Shown piece after piece: positions 14,428 to 25,112 of a stretch of 27,200 nt of DNA. Origin of the DNA: DASRVA01 sp050732935 (GTDB lineage: Bacteria > Gemmatimonadota > Gemmatimonadetes > JACCXV01 > JAHWKZ01). A program made the position numbers and the translations under genes. The notes below the pieces were generated by a model. That model ran no database searches and was not told where the DNA came from. It was given only the letters and a program-made list of their open reading frames with translations. Positions within the stretch are counted from its first letter, which is position 1; every line of letters starts with the position of its first letter. Location: positions 1-27,200 of the forward strand of contig JBOHRW010000106.1 in NCBI GenBank assembly GCA_050732935.1, given 5' to 3'.

Positions 14428-15075
14428 ATGACGAGATCTCTTCTGGGAGCGGTTCTTCTGACCCTCGGAGTCGCCGCTTGCAACAGGGGGACGGGCGACG
14501 CGGGCGCCTCGCCCGGGGCCTCCGCCGTGGATTCCCTGCCCGCCGACCCCGTTGCCGCCGGCTTGCTTCCCCAGTTCACCCCCGAGGGCGAGCTGATGCG
14601 TCCGGAGGGCTGGGAAGCGTGGGTCCTGGCAGGGACCTCGATGGGCCTGACCTACGCCGAGTCTGCGACGGTGCCGGGACCGGGCGAGCCTCCCGGCCGC
14701 TTCCTCAACGTCTACATCCAGCCCTGGGCGTACGAGCACCTGATGAAGACGGGGGAGTTTCCGGAAGGAACCATGTTCGTCCTCGCCGGCGCCGATCCCG
14801 TCCGGAAGGCCGACCCCGCGCGGGGCGGCTTCTACCAGGGCCAGATCTCGCTCCTTGAGGTTCATCTCAAGAAGAGGGACCTCCACGAGAGCGGCTGGGG
14901 GTTCTACGGATTCGGCGGCGGGGAGGAGACCGCGTCCTTGATCCCCGGCGAGGCGGCCTGCTATTCGTGCCATCGGGACGAGGCCGCGTTCGACTACGCG
15001 TTCGTGCAGTTCTATCCTTCGATGCGGGAGCGGCTGGGCCTGGCGCCGGGGGACTCGACCGGAGGAGAACCATGA
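14428..15075 (+). CDS. Cytochrome P460-family lipoprotein
   Basis: This 215-residue protein starts at ATG 14428 with AGGAAGG about 6 bases upstream. Its lipoprotein signal ends in GVAAC (Cys18). The body has the cytochrome P460 beta-sheet pattern (VLAGTSMGLTYAES, GRFLNVYIQPWAYEHLMKTG, FPEGTMFVLA). Near the C-terminus is a single c-type haem motif CYSCH (178-182) followed by the family ending AAFDYAFVQFYPS. Characterised members oxidise hydroxylamine or bind NO, and their haem carries a Lys crosslink. The haem attachment motif is clear here, the substrate is not. The stop overlaps the start of the MBL-fold gene (ATGA), so the two are co-translated. The operator-like site 14 bases upstream links it to the BlaI-like repressor. 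Confidence 0.88.
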   Translation: MTRSLLGAVLLTLGVAACNRGTGDAGASPGASAVDSLPADPVAAGLLPQFTPEGELMRPEGWEAWVLAGTSMGLTYAESATVPGPGEPPGRFLNVYIQPWAYEHLMKTGEFPEGTMFVLAGADPVRKADPARGGFYQGQISLLEVHLKKRDLHESGWGFYGFGGGEETASLIPGEAACYSCHRDEAAFDYAFVQFYPSMRERLGLAPGDSTGGEP

Positions 15076-16100
15076 GACGGGAAGCGATCGATCGGCGGAC
15101 GTTCTTCGGGATCGCGGGCTCGAGTGCGATGGGCTCGTGCGCCGCGCACCTGGCGCTCACGCTGGGCGCCGGCACCGCGACCGCGCGCCGGCTGTTTGCG
15201 GCGGTGCCGCTGGGACCGGTGGCCGGGCGGGAGCCGTGGGGCCGGATCGAGAATCTGGCCGAAGGGGCGTGGGCGCTCGTCTCGACGACGCTGGCCGGCG
15301 GGGAGGATGCCACCCGGACCTTCTCGAACGGCGGGATCGTGGCCGGACGGGACGGGGTCCTGGTCGTCGAGGGGTTCGCTTCCGAGGACGGCGCCCGCTG
15401 GCTGGCTAAGGCCGCCCGGGAGCTGACCGGCCGCTGGCCGACCCACGTCGTCCTCACCCATTACCATGGGGATCACTCCAACGGGCTGGCCGGATACGAG
15501 ATGGGAGCGGCGGGACCGATCTACGTCTCGACTGCGGTGACGCGCGAGGATCTCGAAGCGAGTGGCAGGGAGCGGGGACACGCGTCGGCCGCGGTCGAGA
15601 CGCTGGATAGCGACCGGGTCCGGATGATCGAAAAGGAGGCCGTGACGATCGACCTCGGAGACCGCCGGGTCCGGATCGAGCCCCGCTCGGGACACACGCG
15701 CAGCGACCTCGTCGTCGTCCTGGAGGATCCGCGCCTCGTCTGGTGCGGCGATCTCGTGTGGAACGGTCTTTTTCCGAACTACATGGACGCGACGCCATCG
15801 CTTCTCTCGCGCCACGTGCGGGCGCTCCTCGACGACCGTGCGGAGCGCTGGGTCCCCGGTCACGGATCGCTCGCCGACGGCGAGGCGCTCGAGACCTACG
15901 TAACGCTGCTGGACGACGTCGAGTTGGCGGCGCGGCGGGCGGTCGACGCCGGGACCCCGGCGGCGGACGCCGCAGGCGACTATCGGCCGCCCGGAGAGCT
16001 GGGGGACTGGGTCCTCTTCTCGCCCGGCTACTACGAGGTCGCGTTCCGGGCGTGGGAGCGGGAGCTGAACACGACGGATCCGGCGAGCCCGTCAGGCTGA
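15072..16100 (+). CDS. Tat-exported MBL-fold metallo-hydrolase
   Basis: This 342-residue protein starts in ATGA overlap after GGAGGAG. Residues 1-35 look like a twin-arginine signal (DRRTFFGIAGSSAMG and a hydrophobic run), so it is probably exported folded with its metals. The metallo-beta-lactamase fold carries a full binuclear site: THYHGDH (129-135), His208 (SGHT), Asp227 (WCGD) and His264 (PGHG). The bridging Asp places it with the hydrolase/glyoxalase-II and SoxH-like groups and not with true class B beta-lactamases, which use Cys or His there. Members near c-type cytochromes occur in periplasmic redox and quinoprotein systems. Co-translation with the P460 gene points to a shared job. 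Its substrate is unknown. Confidence 0.88.
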   Translation: MRREAIDRRTFFGIAGSSAMGSCAAHLALTLGAGTATARRLFAAVPLGPVAGREPWGRIENLAEGAWALVSTTLAGGEDATRTFSNGGIVAGRDGVLVVEGFASEDGARWLAKAARELTGRWPTHVVLTHYHGDHSNGLAGYEMGAAGPIYVSTAVTREDLEASGRERGHASAAVETLDSDRVRMIEKEAVTIDLGDRRVRIEPRSGHTRSDLVVVLEDPRLVWCGDLVWNGLFPNYMDATPSLLSRHVRALLDDRAERWVPGHGSLADGEALETYVTLLDDVELAARRAVDAGTPAADAAGDYRPPGELGDWVLFSPGYYEVAFRAWERELNTTDPASPSG

Positions 16101-16145
16101 GCCGATCGCTGTCTGGTCACGCTGCGGGGCCCGCAAGGCTCCAAG

Positions 16146-18929
<2,784 letters not shown>

Positions 18930-19224
18930 GGGATTCCTTTCGGGTAGACGGCACCGCGCACCGGTCAAATGATAGCCGCGCGTGAAGCTACCGCCAGAGT
19001 TCACGGTCAGGTCAGGCGCGGAATGGGTCTCGCCGCGAAGGGCGTTCGCACTCCCTTTGGTGCAATGCCAATAATGGAGCTGTCGAAGCGGTCCCTCGCC
19101 ACAGCGAAATACTGGATGGTCTCGCCCGCAAGATTTGCCGAGGTCCGGGTATCCCAGAAATCGGTCGCTAAGCCACGAGACTCTGTGTGGCGTGCCTTTT
19201 GCCGCCCGTTTACGTTGGCCGAAG
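18930..19224. other. Intergenic stretch with a lower-GC block and an imperfect inverted repeat
   Basis: About 295 bases lie between the divergent aconitase gene and the Uma2 remnant. The part from about 19060 to 19200 is visibly lower in GC than its surroundings. An imperfect inverted repeat is formed by GGCGTTCGCAC (19041-19051) and GTGCAATGCC (19060-19069). Open frames cross the stretch on both strands, but none has a start with a ribosome binding site or a recognisable family. It must contain the aconitase promoter near its left end. The origin of the lower-GC block is unknown. Confidence 0.4.
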
Positions 19225-19571
19225 ATGGGCACGGAGACGGATACGGGGACCCGGCTTCTGACGATCGAGGAGTTCGAGCGGCTCCCGGACGACGGATCGC
19301 GGATGGAACTCGTTCGCGGGCAGGTTGTTCGAGGGATCTGGCAGTGGAGATCGTTTCCCCCTCGAACACCGTCGTGGAGATCCACGGGAAGGTGATGGAC
19401 TATCTCGATGCCGGCACACGGCCCGTCTGGGTGGTGGAGCCCGTCTCTCACAGCGTCACCGTGTATCGCTCGCGAAACGACGTCCAATGGCTGATGGGAG
19501 ACGATGAGCTCGACGGAGAGCCCGTGCTGCCCGGCTTCCGGCTGGGGCTGTCGGAGCTGTTCGAGGGCTGA
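19225..19571 (+). pseudogene. Uma2-family (restriction-endonuclease-fold) gene with an internal deletion and frame change
   Basis: Two halves of a Uma2 protein are found in different frames. The N-terminal part starts at ATG 19225: TGTRLLTIEEFERLPDDGS, RMELVRGQVVR. After about 19340 the C-terminal part follows in another frame: DLAVEIVSPSNT, VMDYLDAGTRPVWVVEPVSH, ELDGEPVLPGFRLGLSELF. About 80 residues between them, including the family's PDVAF-type acidic active-site segment, are missing. Full-length Uma2 proteins have about 190 residues. The gene is therefore dead unless the truncated C-terminal part is expressed on its own, for which no start is visible. The surviving ends are well preserved, which suggests a recent loss. 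Confidence 0.75.
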
Positions 19572-19607
19572 TCCGGCCAGCAAACGCGGTCGAATTCCGT
19601 CGCTGAC

Positions 19608-20900
19608 ATGTCCGGAGACGAACGCCTCCTCCTGAGCCTGCAGCGGGAGACCTTCCACTACTTCGTCCATGAGACGAACTCCGCCAACGGGCTCGTCCAG
19701 GATTCCTCGCGGCCGGGCTCGCCGGTTTCGATCGCCGCGGTCGGGCTGGGGCTCGCCGCCTACCCGGTGGCGGTCGAGCGCGGGCTCCTGCCGCGCGACG
19801 AGGCGCGCGCCCGCGCGCTCGCGGCCGTGCGCTTCTTCCACGGCGCTCCCCAGAGCCGCGAGCCCGACGCGACCGGCTGGAAGGGCTTCTTCTACCACTT
19901 TCTCGACCGCGAGAGCGGCCGGCGAGTCTGGAACTCGGAGCTTTCCACGGTCGACAGTGGGTTTCTGGTCGCGGGGATGCTGACCTGTGCAGCCTACTTC
20001 GATGGACCGGCCGCCGATGAGAGCGAGCTCCGCGACAAGGTCGACGAGATCTACCGGCGGGTCGACTGGAAGTGGGCCCTGGGGCGGAGCCGTACCCTCA
20101 GCCACGGATGGAGGCCCGAGCATGGCTTCCTGCGTTACCGCTGGGAAGGCTACGACGAGGCGCTCCTCCTTTACATACTGGCTCTGGGCAGCCCGACCCA
20201 CCCCATTCCACCCGACAGCTATACCGCGTGGTGCGAGACCTACAGCTGGGAGCGGCATTACGACATCGAGTACCTCTATGCGGGTCCACTGTTTATCCAC
20301 CAGCTCTCCCACGTCTGGATCGACTTCCGGGGGATCCTGGACGCCTGCAATCGCGAGCGCCGGATCGACTACTTCGAGAACAGCCGCCGCGCGACCCTGG
20401 TCCACCAGCGCTACGCCATCGAGAATCCGCTCGGCTTCGAGGGTTATGGCGCCGACGCGTGGGGCCTGACCGCCTGCGAAGGACCGGGTCCGGCGCGCCA
20501 CCAGGTCGCCGCCCGCCGGCGTCGTTTCTGGGGATATGTGGCGCGTGGCGCGCCCAAAGGTCCCGACGACGGGACGCTCGCGCCGTGGGCGGTCGTGGCC
20601 TCGCTGCCGTTCGCGCCGGAGGCCGTCATGCCGGCGATCGAGCGCATGAACCACCCGCGGCTGCGGGGGGAGGACCAGTATGGCTTCTGCGCCACCTACA
20701 ACCCCACCTTTCCGGGGGCCGCGGGGCGCCACGGCTGGGTCTCGCGCTGGCACTACGGCCTCAATCAGGGACCGATCGTGACGATGATCGAGAACCACCT
20801 GTCGGGGCTGGTCTGGGGGCTGATGCGGAAATGTCCCTACCTCGTCGAGGGCCTCCGCCGGGCCAGCTTCACGGGAGGCTGGCTGGAGCGCGCCCGCTGA
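19608..20900 (+). CDS. Glucoamylase-like protein (COG5368, GH144 type)
   Basis: The 430-residue protein matches the glycoamylase-like domain (PF10091), which includes beta-1,2-glucan-hydrolysing GH144 enzymes and the processing domain of cyclic glucan synthases. The pattern along the chain is characteristic: QRETFHYFVHETN at the start, SRPGSPVSIAAVGLGLAAYP, TGWKGFFYHFLDRESGRRVW, STVDSGFLVAGML, WEGYDEALLLYILALGSPTHP, YAGPLFIHQLSHVWIDFRG, GADAWGLTACEGP, and GWVSRWHYGLNQGPIVTMIENH near the end. It forms an (alpha/alpha)6 barrel. There is no signal peptide, so the enzyme is probably cytoplasmic or the start has been lost. ATG 19608 has no strong ribosome binding site. It may hydrolyse beta-1,2-glucan or related oligosaccharides; substrate specificity cannot be read from the sequence. 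Confidence 0.85.
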   Translation: MSGDERLLLSLQRETFHYFVHETNSANGLVQDSSRPGSPVSIAAVGLGLAAYPVAVERGLLPRDEARARALAAVRFFHGAPQSREPDATGWKGFFYHFLDRESGRRVWNSELSTVDSGFLVAGMLTCAAYFDGPAADESELRDKVDEIYRRVDWKWALGRSRTLSHGWRPEHGFLRYRWEGYDEALLLYILALGSPTHPIPPDSYTAWCETYSWERHYDIEYLYAGPLFIHQLSHVWIDFRGILDACNRERRIDYFENSRRATLVHQRYAIENPLGFEGYGADAWGLTACEGPGPARHQVAARRRRFWGYVARGAPKGPDDGTLAPWAVVASLPFAPEAVMPAIERMNHPRLRGEDQYGFCATYNPTFPGAAGRHGWVSRWHYGLNQGPIVTMIENHLSGLVWGLMRKCPYLVEGLRRASFTGGWLERAR

Positions 20901-20942
20901 CGCGAGGCGCGAGCTCGGATTCGCGTCCTTCCGGGGGACAGC

Positions 20943-21803
20943 TCACTTCACCGCCGGCAACACCGGCTCCGCGTCGAGCGGCTTGTGGGCTCGCGACGGC
21001 TTTCCGAGGAAGAGCCAGAGCGCCGGGGCGGAGCTCATCGTCGTCACGAGCGCCATCAGGACCATCATGGAGAAGAGGGTCGGGGAGATCACCCCGAGCT
21101 CGAGCCCGATGTTGAGCACGATCAGCTCCATCAGGCCGCGCGCGGCCGCGATACCCAGGGCGAGCGTGCCCAGGGGCGTTCGCTCGAGACCCTGATCGGT
21201 GAGGATCCGGGCGAGGACGGGGAACGCGGTGATCGCCATCACGATGCCGAGGAACAGGGCGAAAATGGTGAACGAGACGGCTTCGGTCGCGAGGCGCGGG
21301 TAGACGATGGCCGCGGTCGCCGCGCCGAGCAGGAACGGGACCACGATGCCGGCGTGAGAGATCACGATGGCAGTCGGTGCGCGGCGGCGGAGCAACCCCA
21401 GATCGAGCTCGAGGCCCACGATGAACATGAACAGGATCACCCCGAGCTGGGCGACCACGCCGACGGCGGAGGCCGCGTCGGGCGGGATAATCCGGGACGA
21501 CAGATTGGGCCCGAGGAGCGAGGGCCCGAGGAGGATCCCGGCCAGGATCTCGCCGATCACGGGCGGCTGACGGAGGGGTCGCAGCAGTCGGCCGAGCGCC
21601 CGCCCGATGAGGATGACCGCCCCGAGCGCCAGCAGCACGTGCGGAAGGACGTCGCCCGCCGGGGAGGCGCCCACGACGGGCGCGGCAGAGGCCGGCAGTC
21701 CCGCCACCAGGGTCTCGCCATACCACCGGATCAGCAGGAAGATGCCGACCGCCGCGGCCAGCAGGCCGCCGTAGAGCGGCATCAGCCGGGTCGGGGACGT
21801 CAC
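20943..21803 (-). CDS. CPA2-type cation/proton antiporter, internally shortened
   Basis: The 286-residue product starts at GTG 21803, overlapping the pgi stop (GTGA). The N-terminal half is a normal antiporter: LRQPPVIGEILAGILLGPSLLGP (about 77-99), LGVILFMFIVGLELDL (120-135) and the ITAFPVLARILTDQGL helix (191-206). After GTLALGIAA the chain jumps directly to RGLMELIVLNIGLELGVISP (from 222), which in family members comes some 140-180 residues later. The missing part contains the (V)DD motif with the ion-binding Asp and several helices. The join is in frame at about 21137-21150, in a GC-rich repeat-like stretch (two GCGGCC copies). The protein is probably unable to transport, although it may still insert in the membrane. 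It is placed in one operon with pgi. Confidence 0.8.
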   Translation of the reverse strand: MTSPTRLMPLYGGLLAAAVGIFLLIRWYGETLVAGLPASAAPVVGASPAGDVLPHVLLALGAVILIGRALGRLLRPLRQPPVIGEILAGILLGPSLLGPNLSSRIIPPDAASAVGVVAQLGVILFMFIVGLELDLGLLRRRAPTAIVISHAGIVVPFLLGAATAAIVYPRLATEAVSFTIFALFLGIVMAITAFPVLARILTDQGLERTPLGTLALGIAAARGLMELIVLNIGLELGVISPTLFSMMVLMALVTTMSSAPALWLFLGKPSRAHKPLDAEPVLPAVK

Positions 21804-23443
21804 CCTCGCTTCGCTCGACCCGTGCCGCGGGTGTCCCTGTAGCGCCGGATGAGGGCGTTGGTGGAGTCGTCGTGGTCGAGTTCGGGGGCGGTCTCGGACT
21901 CGAGCTCGGGGACGATCCGGTCGGCGAGCCGCTTGCCGAGCTCGACCCCCCACTGGTCGAACGAGTCGATCCGCCAGATCGAGCCCTGGACGAAGACCTT
22001 GTGCTCGTAGAGGGCGATCAGCGTCCCCAGCGCCGCCGGGGTCAGCCGCTCGCCGAGAATCGTGTTCGTCGGCCGGTTCCCCTCGAACGTCCGATGGGGG
22101 ACGAGCGCCTCGACGACACCCTCGGCGCCGACCTCCTCGGCCGTCTTCCCGAAGGCCAGTGCCTCGGTCTGTGCGAAGAGGTTGGCCATCAGGAGGTCGT
22201 GGTGGCGACCCAGCGGGTTCAGCGGCTCGCAGAATCCGATGAAGTCACACGGGACCAGCTTCGTTCCCTGGTGGAGGAGCTGGTAGAACGCGTGCTGGCC
22301 GTTGGTCCCCGGCTCGCCCCACACGATCGGTCCCGTCTGCCAGGTGACGGAACCGCCCTCGAGGGTGGTCGATTTGCCGTTGCTCTCCATGTCGAGCTGC
22401 TGCAGATAGCGCGGGAAGGAGCGCAGGTACTCGCCATACGGCAGGACCGCATGCGTCTCGGCCCCGAAGAAGTTGTTGTACCAGACGCCGAGGAGACCCA
22501 TGAGGACGGGCAGGTTGCGGTCGAAGGGCGCCCTGCGAAAGTGCTCGTCCAGCGTCCGGAACCCGGCCAGGAACTCGCGGAAGCGCTCCGGACCGATCGC
22601 GATCATGACGATGAGCCCGATCGCCGAGCCGACCGAGTAGCGGCCGCCCACCCAGTCCCAGAACCCGAACATGTTGGCCGTGTCGATCCCGAACTCCCGG
22701 ACCTTCTCCTCGTTGGTCGAGACGGCCACGAAATGGCGCGCCACGGCGGCCCGGTCCCCGAGCGCGTCCTGGAGCCAGTCACGCGCGGTGCGCGCGTTGG
22801 TGAGGGTCTCGAGGGTAGTGAAGCTTTTGGAGCAGACGATGAAGAGGGTCTCGGCCGGCTCCAGATCGCGTGTGGCCTCGGCGAAATCCGTCCCGTCGAC
22901 GTTGGAGACGAAGCGAAAGACCATGTCGCGACGCGAGTAGTCACGCAGCGCGTCGACCGCCATCGCCGGCCCCAGCGAAGAACCGCCGATCCCGATGTTG
23001 ACGACGTTCCGGATCGGACGGCCGGTGTGCCCCTTCCACCCGCCGCTCCGGACCCGGTCGGTGAACTCGGCCATCCGGTCGAGGACCGCGTGGACCTCGG
23101 GGACGACGTTCTCGCCGCCGACCTCGATGACCGCGTCCCGGGGTGCCCTGAGCGCCACGTGGAGGGCCGGGCGATCCTCGGTGACGTTGATCGGCTCCCC
23201 GGAGAACATCGCCTCGATCCGCTCCGCGAGATGCGCCTCCTCGGCGAGCCGCACGAGCAGGCCGATCGTCTCGTCGGTGACGCGGTTCTTGGAGTAGTCG
23301 AGATAGAGCCCGGCTGCCTCGGCGGCCAGCCGTTTGCCGCGCGCGGGTTCGTCGGCGAAGAGGTCCCGGAGATGGAGGTCGGCGACGCGCTCGTGATGGA
23401 TCAGGAGCGTCCGCCAGGCGCTGCCGCGGGTGGGGTCCGTCAT
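21800..23443 (-). CDS. pgi: Glucose-6-phosphate isomerase
   Basis: The 547-residue enzyme interconverts glucose-6-phosphate and fructose-6-phosphate in glycolysis and sugar-nucleotide supply. Family signatures are complete: NIGIGGSSLGPAMAV, FVSNVDGTDFAEA, SKSFTTLETLTNA, GGRYSVGSAIGL, MESNGKSTTLEGG with the catalytic Glu, WGEPGTNGQHAFYQLLHQGT with the catalytic His, and QGSIWRIDSFDQWGVELGK with the catalytic Lys. The length is typical of the long bacterial type. ATG 23443 starts the natural N-terminus (TDPTRGSAWRTLLIHHERV). No clear ribosome binding site is present, and a TACGTT -10-like box lies 10 bases upstream, so the mRNA may be leaderless. The gene is divergent from the outer-membrane protein, whose promoter must overlap this one. 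Confidence 0.97.
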   Translation of the reverse strand: MTDPTRGSAWRTLLIHHERVADLHLRDLFADEPARGKRLAAEAAGLYLDYSKNRVTDETIGLLVRLAEEAHLAERIEAMFSGEPINVTEDRPALHVALRAPRDAVIEVGGENVVPEVHAVLDRMAEFTDRVRSGGWKGHTGRPIRNVVNIGIGGSSLGPAMAVDALRDYSRRDMVFRFVSNVDGTDFAEATRDLEPAETLFIVCSKSFTTLETLTNARTARDWLQDALGDRAAVARHFVAVSTNEEKVREFGIDTANMFGFWDWVGGRYSVGSAIGLIVMIAIGPERFREFLAGFRTLDEHFRRAPFDRNLPVLMGLLGVWYNNFFGAETHAVLPYGEYLRSFPRYLQQLDMESNGKSTTLEGGSVTWQTGPIVWGEPGTNGQHAFYQLLHQGTKLVPCDFIGFCEPLNPLGRHHDLLMANLFAQTEALAFGKTAEEVGAEGVVEALVPHRTFEGNRPTNTILGERLTPAALGTLIALYEHKVFVQGSIWRIDSFDQWGVELGKRLADRIVPELESETAPELDHDDSTNALIRRYRDTRGTGRAKRG

Positions 23444-23501
23444 GCCGCCGCGTAACGTAGGGGCCGCCACGCCGGCCGACCAACGCTATCTTGCGCGCCC
23501 G

Positions 23502-24350
23502 GTGCTCGCGCGCGTCTTCCTCATCGCCATGTTCGCCGGCCTGTCCTTAGCCGGGCTGGCCCGCGCCCAGCAACGGCCGCTCCGGACGGAGGATCCGACG
23601 CCGATCCCCGCCGGGGCCATCCTGGTCGAGCTCGGGGTCGATGCCGAGATCGACCGCCGTTTCCCGCTCTCGGGCCTGGAGGGCGACCTCTACCGGCTTC
23701 CGTACCTCGGCTTGAGCTTCGGCCTGGGAAACGTCGCCGAGTTCCAGATCGACGGCGGCTTCAACCTCCTCAGCGTGCAGGATCGGGATCCGGCGCCGCT
23801 GACCCAGGACCTCGACTTCACCGGCGACATGACCACCGACATCGAGGATCCTGTCATCGCCACCAAGCTGCGGCTGCTGAGCGAGACCCGTCGCGTGCCG
23901 GCCGTCGCGCTGCGGGTCGCCACCCGCCTCCCTTCGGCCAGCAACGAGAGCGGGCTCGGGACCGATACGATCGACTGGTTCATGACCGTGCTCGCCGGGA
24001 AGACGCTCGGGGACCTGCGGGTCGCGGCCAACTTCGGGCTCGGCGTGCTGCCCCTTCCGCGCCAGGGCGACCGCCAGAACGACGTCCTGACGGGCGGACT
24101 CTCCGTCTCCTGGCGGCATGCAGGCGGGATGGAGGTCGTGGGCGAGGTGAACGGGCGGCTCGACGTCCAGGGAGAGCCTCCGATCGGCACCGAGGACCGC
24201 GGCCAGCTTCGCCTCGGGGCTCGCTACCCGCTCGGCGCCTTTCTCGGTGGGAGGCTCCGCCTGGATGGCGGCGTCCTCGTCGGCCTGACCGAGGTCGAGC
24301 CCGACGTGGGGGCGACGGTCGGGCTGACCGCCATCACACGCAGCTTCTAG
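23502..24350 (+). CDS. Outer-membrane beta-barrel protein (MetA-pathway/transporter-like)
   Basis: From GTG 23502 the product has 282 residues with a signal peptide (LARVFLIAMFAGLSLAGLARAQ). In-frame starts further upstream overlap the pgi start and give a longer, unnatural leader. The mature protein is made of alternating amphipathic strands (VELGVDAEIDRRFPL, LPYLGLSFGLGNVAEFQI, VALRVATRLPSASNESGLG, LRVAANFGLGVLPLP, LRLDGGVLVGLTEVEPDVG) and ends in TAITRSF with the terminal Phe typical of outer-membrane barrels. This matches the broad phenol-degradation MetA-like/transporter barrel group. Its transported substrate is unknown. A TATCTT box 9 bases before the GTG suggests a very short leader. 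It converges with the lipoprotein gene, with 18 bases between stops. Confidence 0.75.
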   Translation: MLARVFLIAMFAGLSLAGLARAQQRPLRTEDPTPIPAGAILVELGVDAEIDRRFPLSGLEGDLYRLPYLGLSFGLGNVAEFQIDGGFNLLSVQDRDPAPLTQDLDFTGDMTTDIEDPVIATKLRLLSETRRVPAVALRVATRLPSASNESGLGTDTIDWFMTVLAGKTLGDLRVAANFGLGVLPLPRQGDRQNDVLTGGLSVSWRHAGGMEVVGEVNGRLDVQGEPPIGTEDRGQLRLGARYPLGAFLGGRLRLDGGVLVGLTEVEPDVGATVGLTAITRSF

Positions 24351-24368
24351 GGGACGAGCCTCCTCGCC

Positions 24369-24953
24369 CTACGGCAGCGCCAGCCGGACCTCGCCCAACG
24401 GAAGCTCGATCGGGGGTTCTTCGATCGGGATCAGGTAGGCCCTGAAGTGGTAGATCCCGTTGGGGAGGCCGTCCCCCAGTATGGCGACGGAGAGCGCCCG
24501 GGGCTTGGCGACCAGCGTGTCCCCGGGCATCACCGTGATCTCTCGGACCTCGTTCGCGCAGGTGGTCTTTTCCTGCCGGTGGTCCCACGCCCGAGGGCCG
24601 TTGGGATGGAAGTAGGCGCGCAGCATCGCCACGCAGGTGTCGGGGAAGCGGAAGGTGCGCGGCTCGTCGTTCTCGTTCACCACTTCGACTAGGGCGCCCA
24701 GCCCTTCCTCGCGGGCGGAGGTCAGAACGGCGCGATAGAGGATCCCGTCCCGGCGGAGGATCGAGCCGGGCGGCAGCGGCTCCGCAGTGGGATCCTCGGG
24801 CGTGACGACCCCGACCGGCTCGCTGCAGGCGGTGATCGCGACGAGGACACCCGCGAGCGCGGCGCGGGCGGCCGTCGGGATCGAAGATGTCCGGCGAGGT
24901 CGCTGGATGGCGCCCCTTCGTCCGACATCGTCCATACGGGTCATGGCGCTCAT
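24369..24953 (-). CDS. Lipoprotein with a BsuPI-like beta-sandwich domain
   Basis: The product has 194 residues. The start ATG at 24953 follows GGAGG closely (5 bases). The N-terminus is long and Arg-rich before a hydrophobic helix ending in the lipobox ITAC (Cys43); an ATG a few codons later is also possible. The domain from about 65 on (LVEVVNENDEPRTFRFPDTC, YFHPNGPRAWDHRQ, ITVMPGDTLVAKP, GIYHFRAYLIP) follows the strand pattern of BsuPI-type proteinase-inhibitor or filamin-like domains: a segment on gaps in hydrogen bonding, then a W-containing strand, a PGD turn and a terminal Y-x-F/V-x-A strand. Two Cys (CVAML, TTCANE) may form a disulfide. The function is not established. Confidence 0.75.
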   Translation of the reverse strand: MSAMTRMDDVGRRGAIQRPRRTSSIPTAARAALAGVLVAITACSEPVGVVTPEDPTAEPLPPGSILRRDGILYRAVLTSAREEGLGALVEVVNENDEPRTFRFPDTCVAMLRAYFHPNGPRAWDHRQEKTTCANEVREITVMPGDTLVAKPRALSVAILGDGLPNGIYHFRAYLIPIEEPPIELPLGEVRLALP

Positions 24954-25075
24954 CTTGGCCTCCAGGTGGCAGGAAGCGTCCGTCGGAATATGGTCGTTGG
25001 GGCCCGCCGCGTCACCGTGGAGAATTTGATCGTTCGTGCCGGCTCAGGTGAGGGGCCCCGGACGAAGCGCGTCGA

Positions 25076-25105
25076 TTGGCTCGCCACGTTCACCCGTGCT
25101 ATCGT
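25076..25105 (+). promoter_or_regulatory. Promoter giving a near-leaderless transcript for the gene at 25113
   Basis: TTGGCT (25076-25081), 18 bases, TATCGT (25100-25105), then 7 bases to the ATG. There is no ribosome binding site in the gap. The geometry equals that of the amidase promoter. Confidence 0.45.
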
Positions 25106-25112
25106 GACCTCG

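Noticed and set aside
12174..14579. Long - strand open frame across the M56 peptidase gene
   Set aside because: It is a composition shadow of the + strand gene, with low-complexity Arg/His/Pro sequence and no recognisable domain.
15072..16100. The MBL-fold protein as a true beta-lactamase controlled by BlaI
   Set aside because: The binuclear site has a bridging Asp (Asp227) as in glyoxalase-II-type hydrolases, not the pattern of class B beta-lactamases, and the linked M56 protein lacks a penicillin sensor.
19007..19369. Possible - strand gene upstream of the Uma2 remnant
   Set aside because: No ribosome binding site or family match, and its first part is the reverse of the Uma2 coding sequence; kept only as an unexplained block.
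21872..23455. Long + strand open frame across pgi
   Set aside because: It is opposite a complete glucose-6-phosphate isomerase and has no domain of its own.
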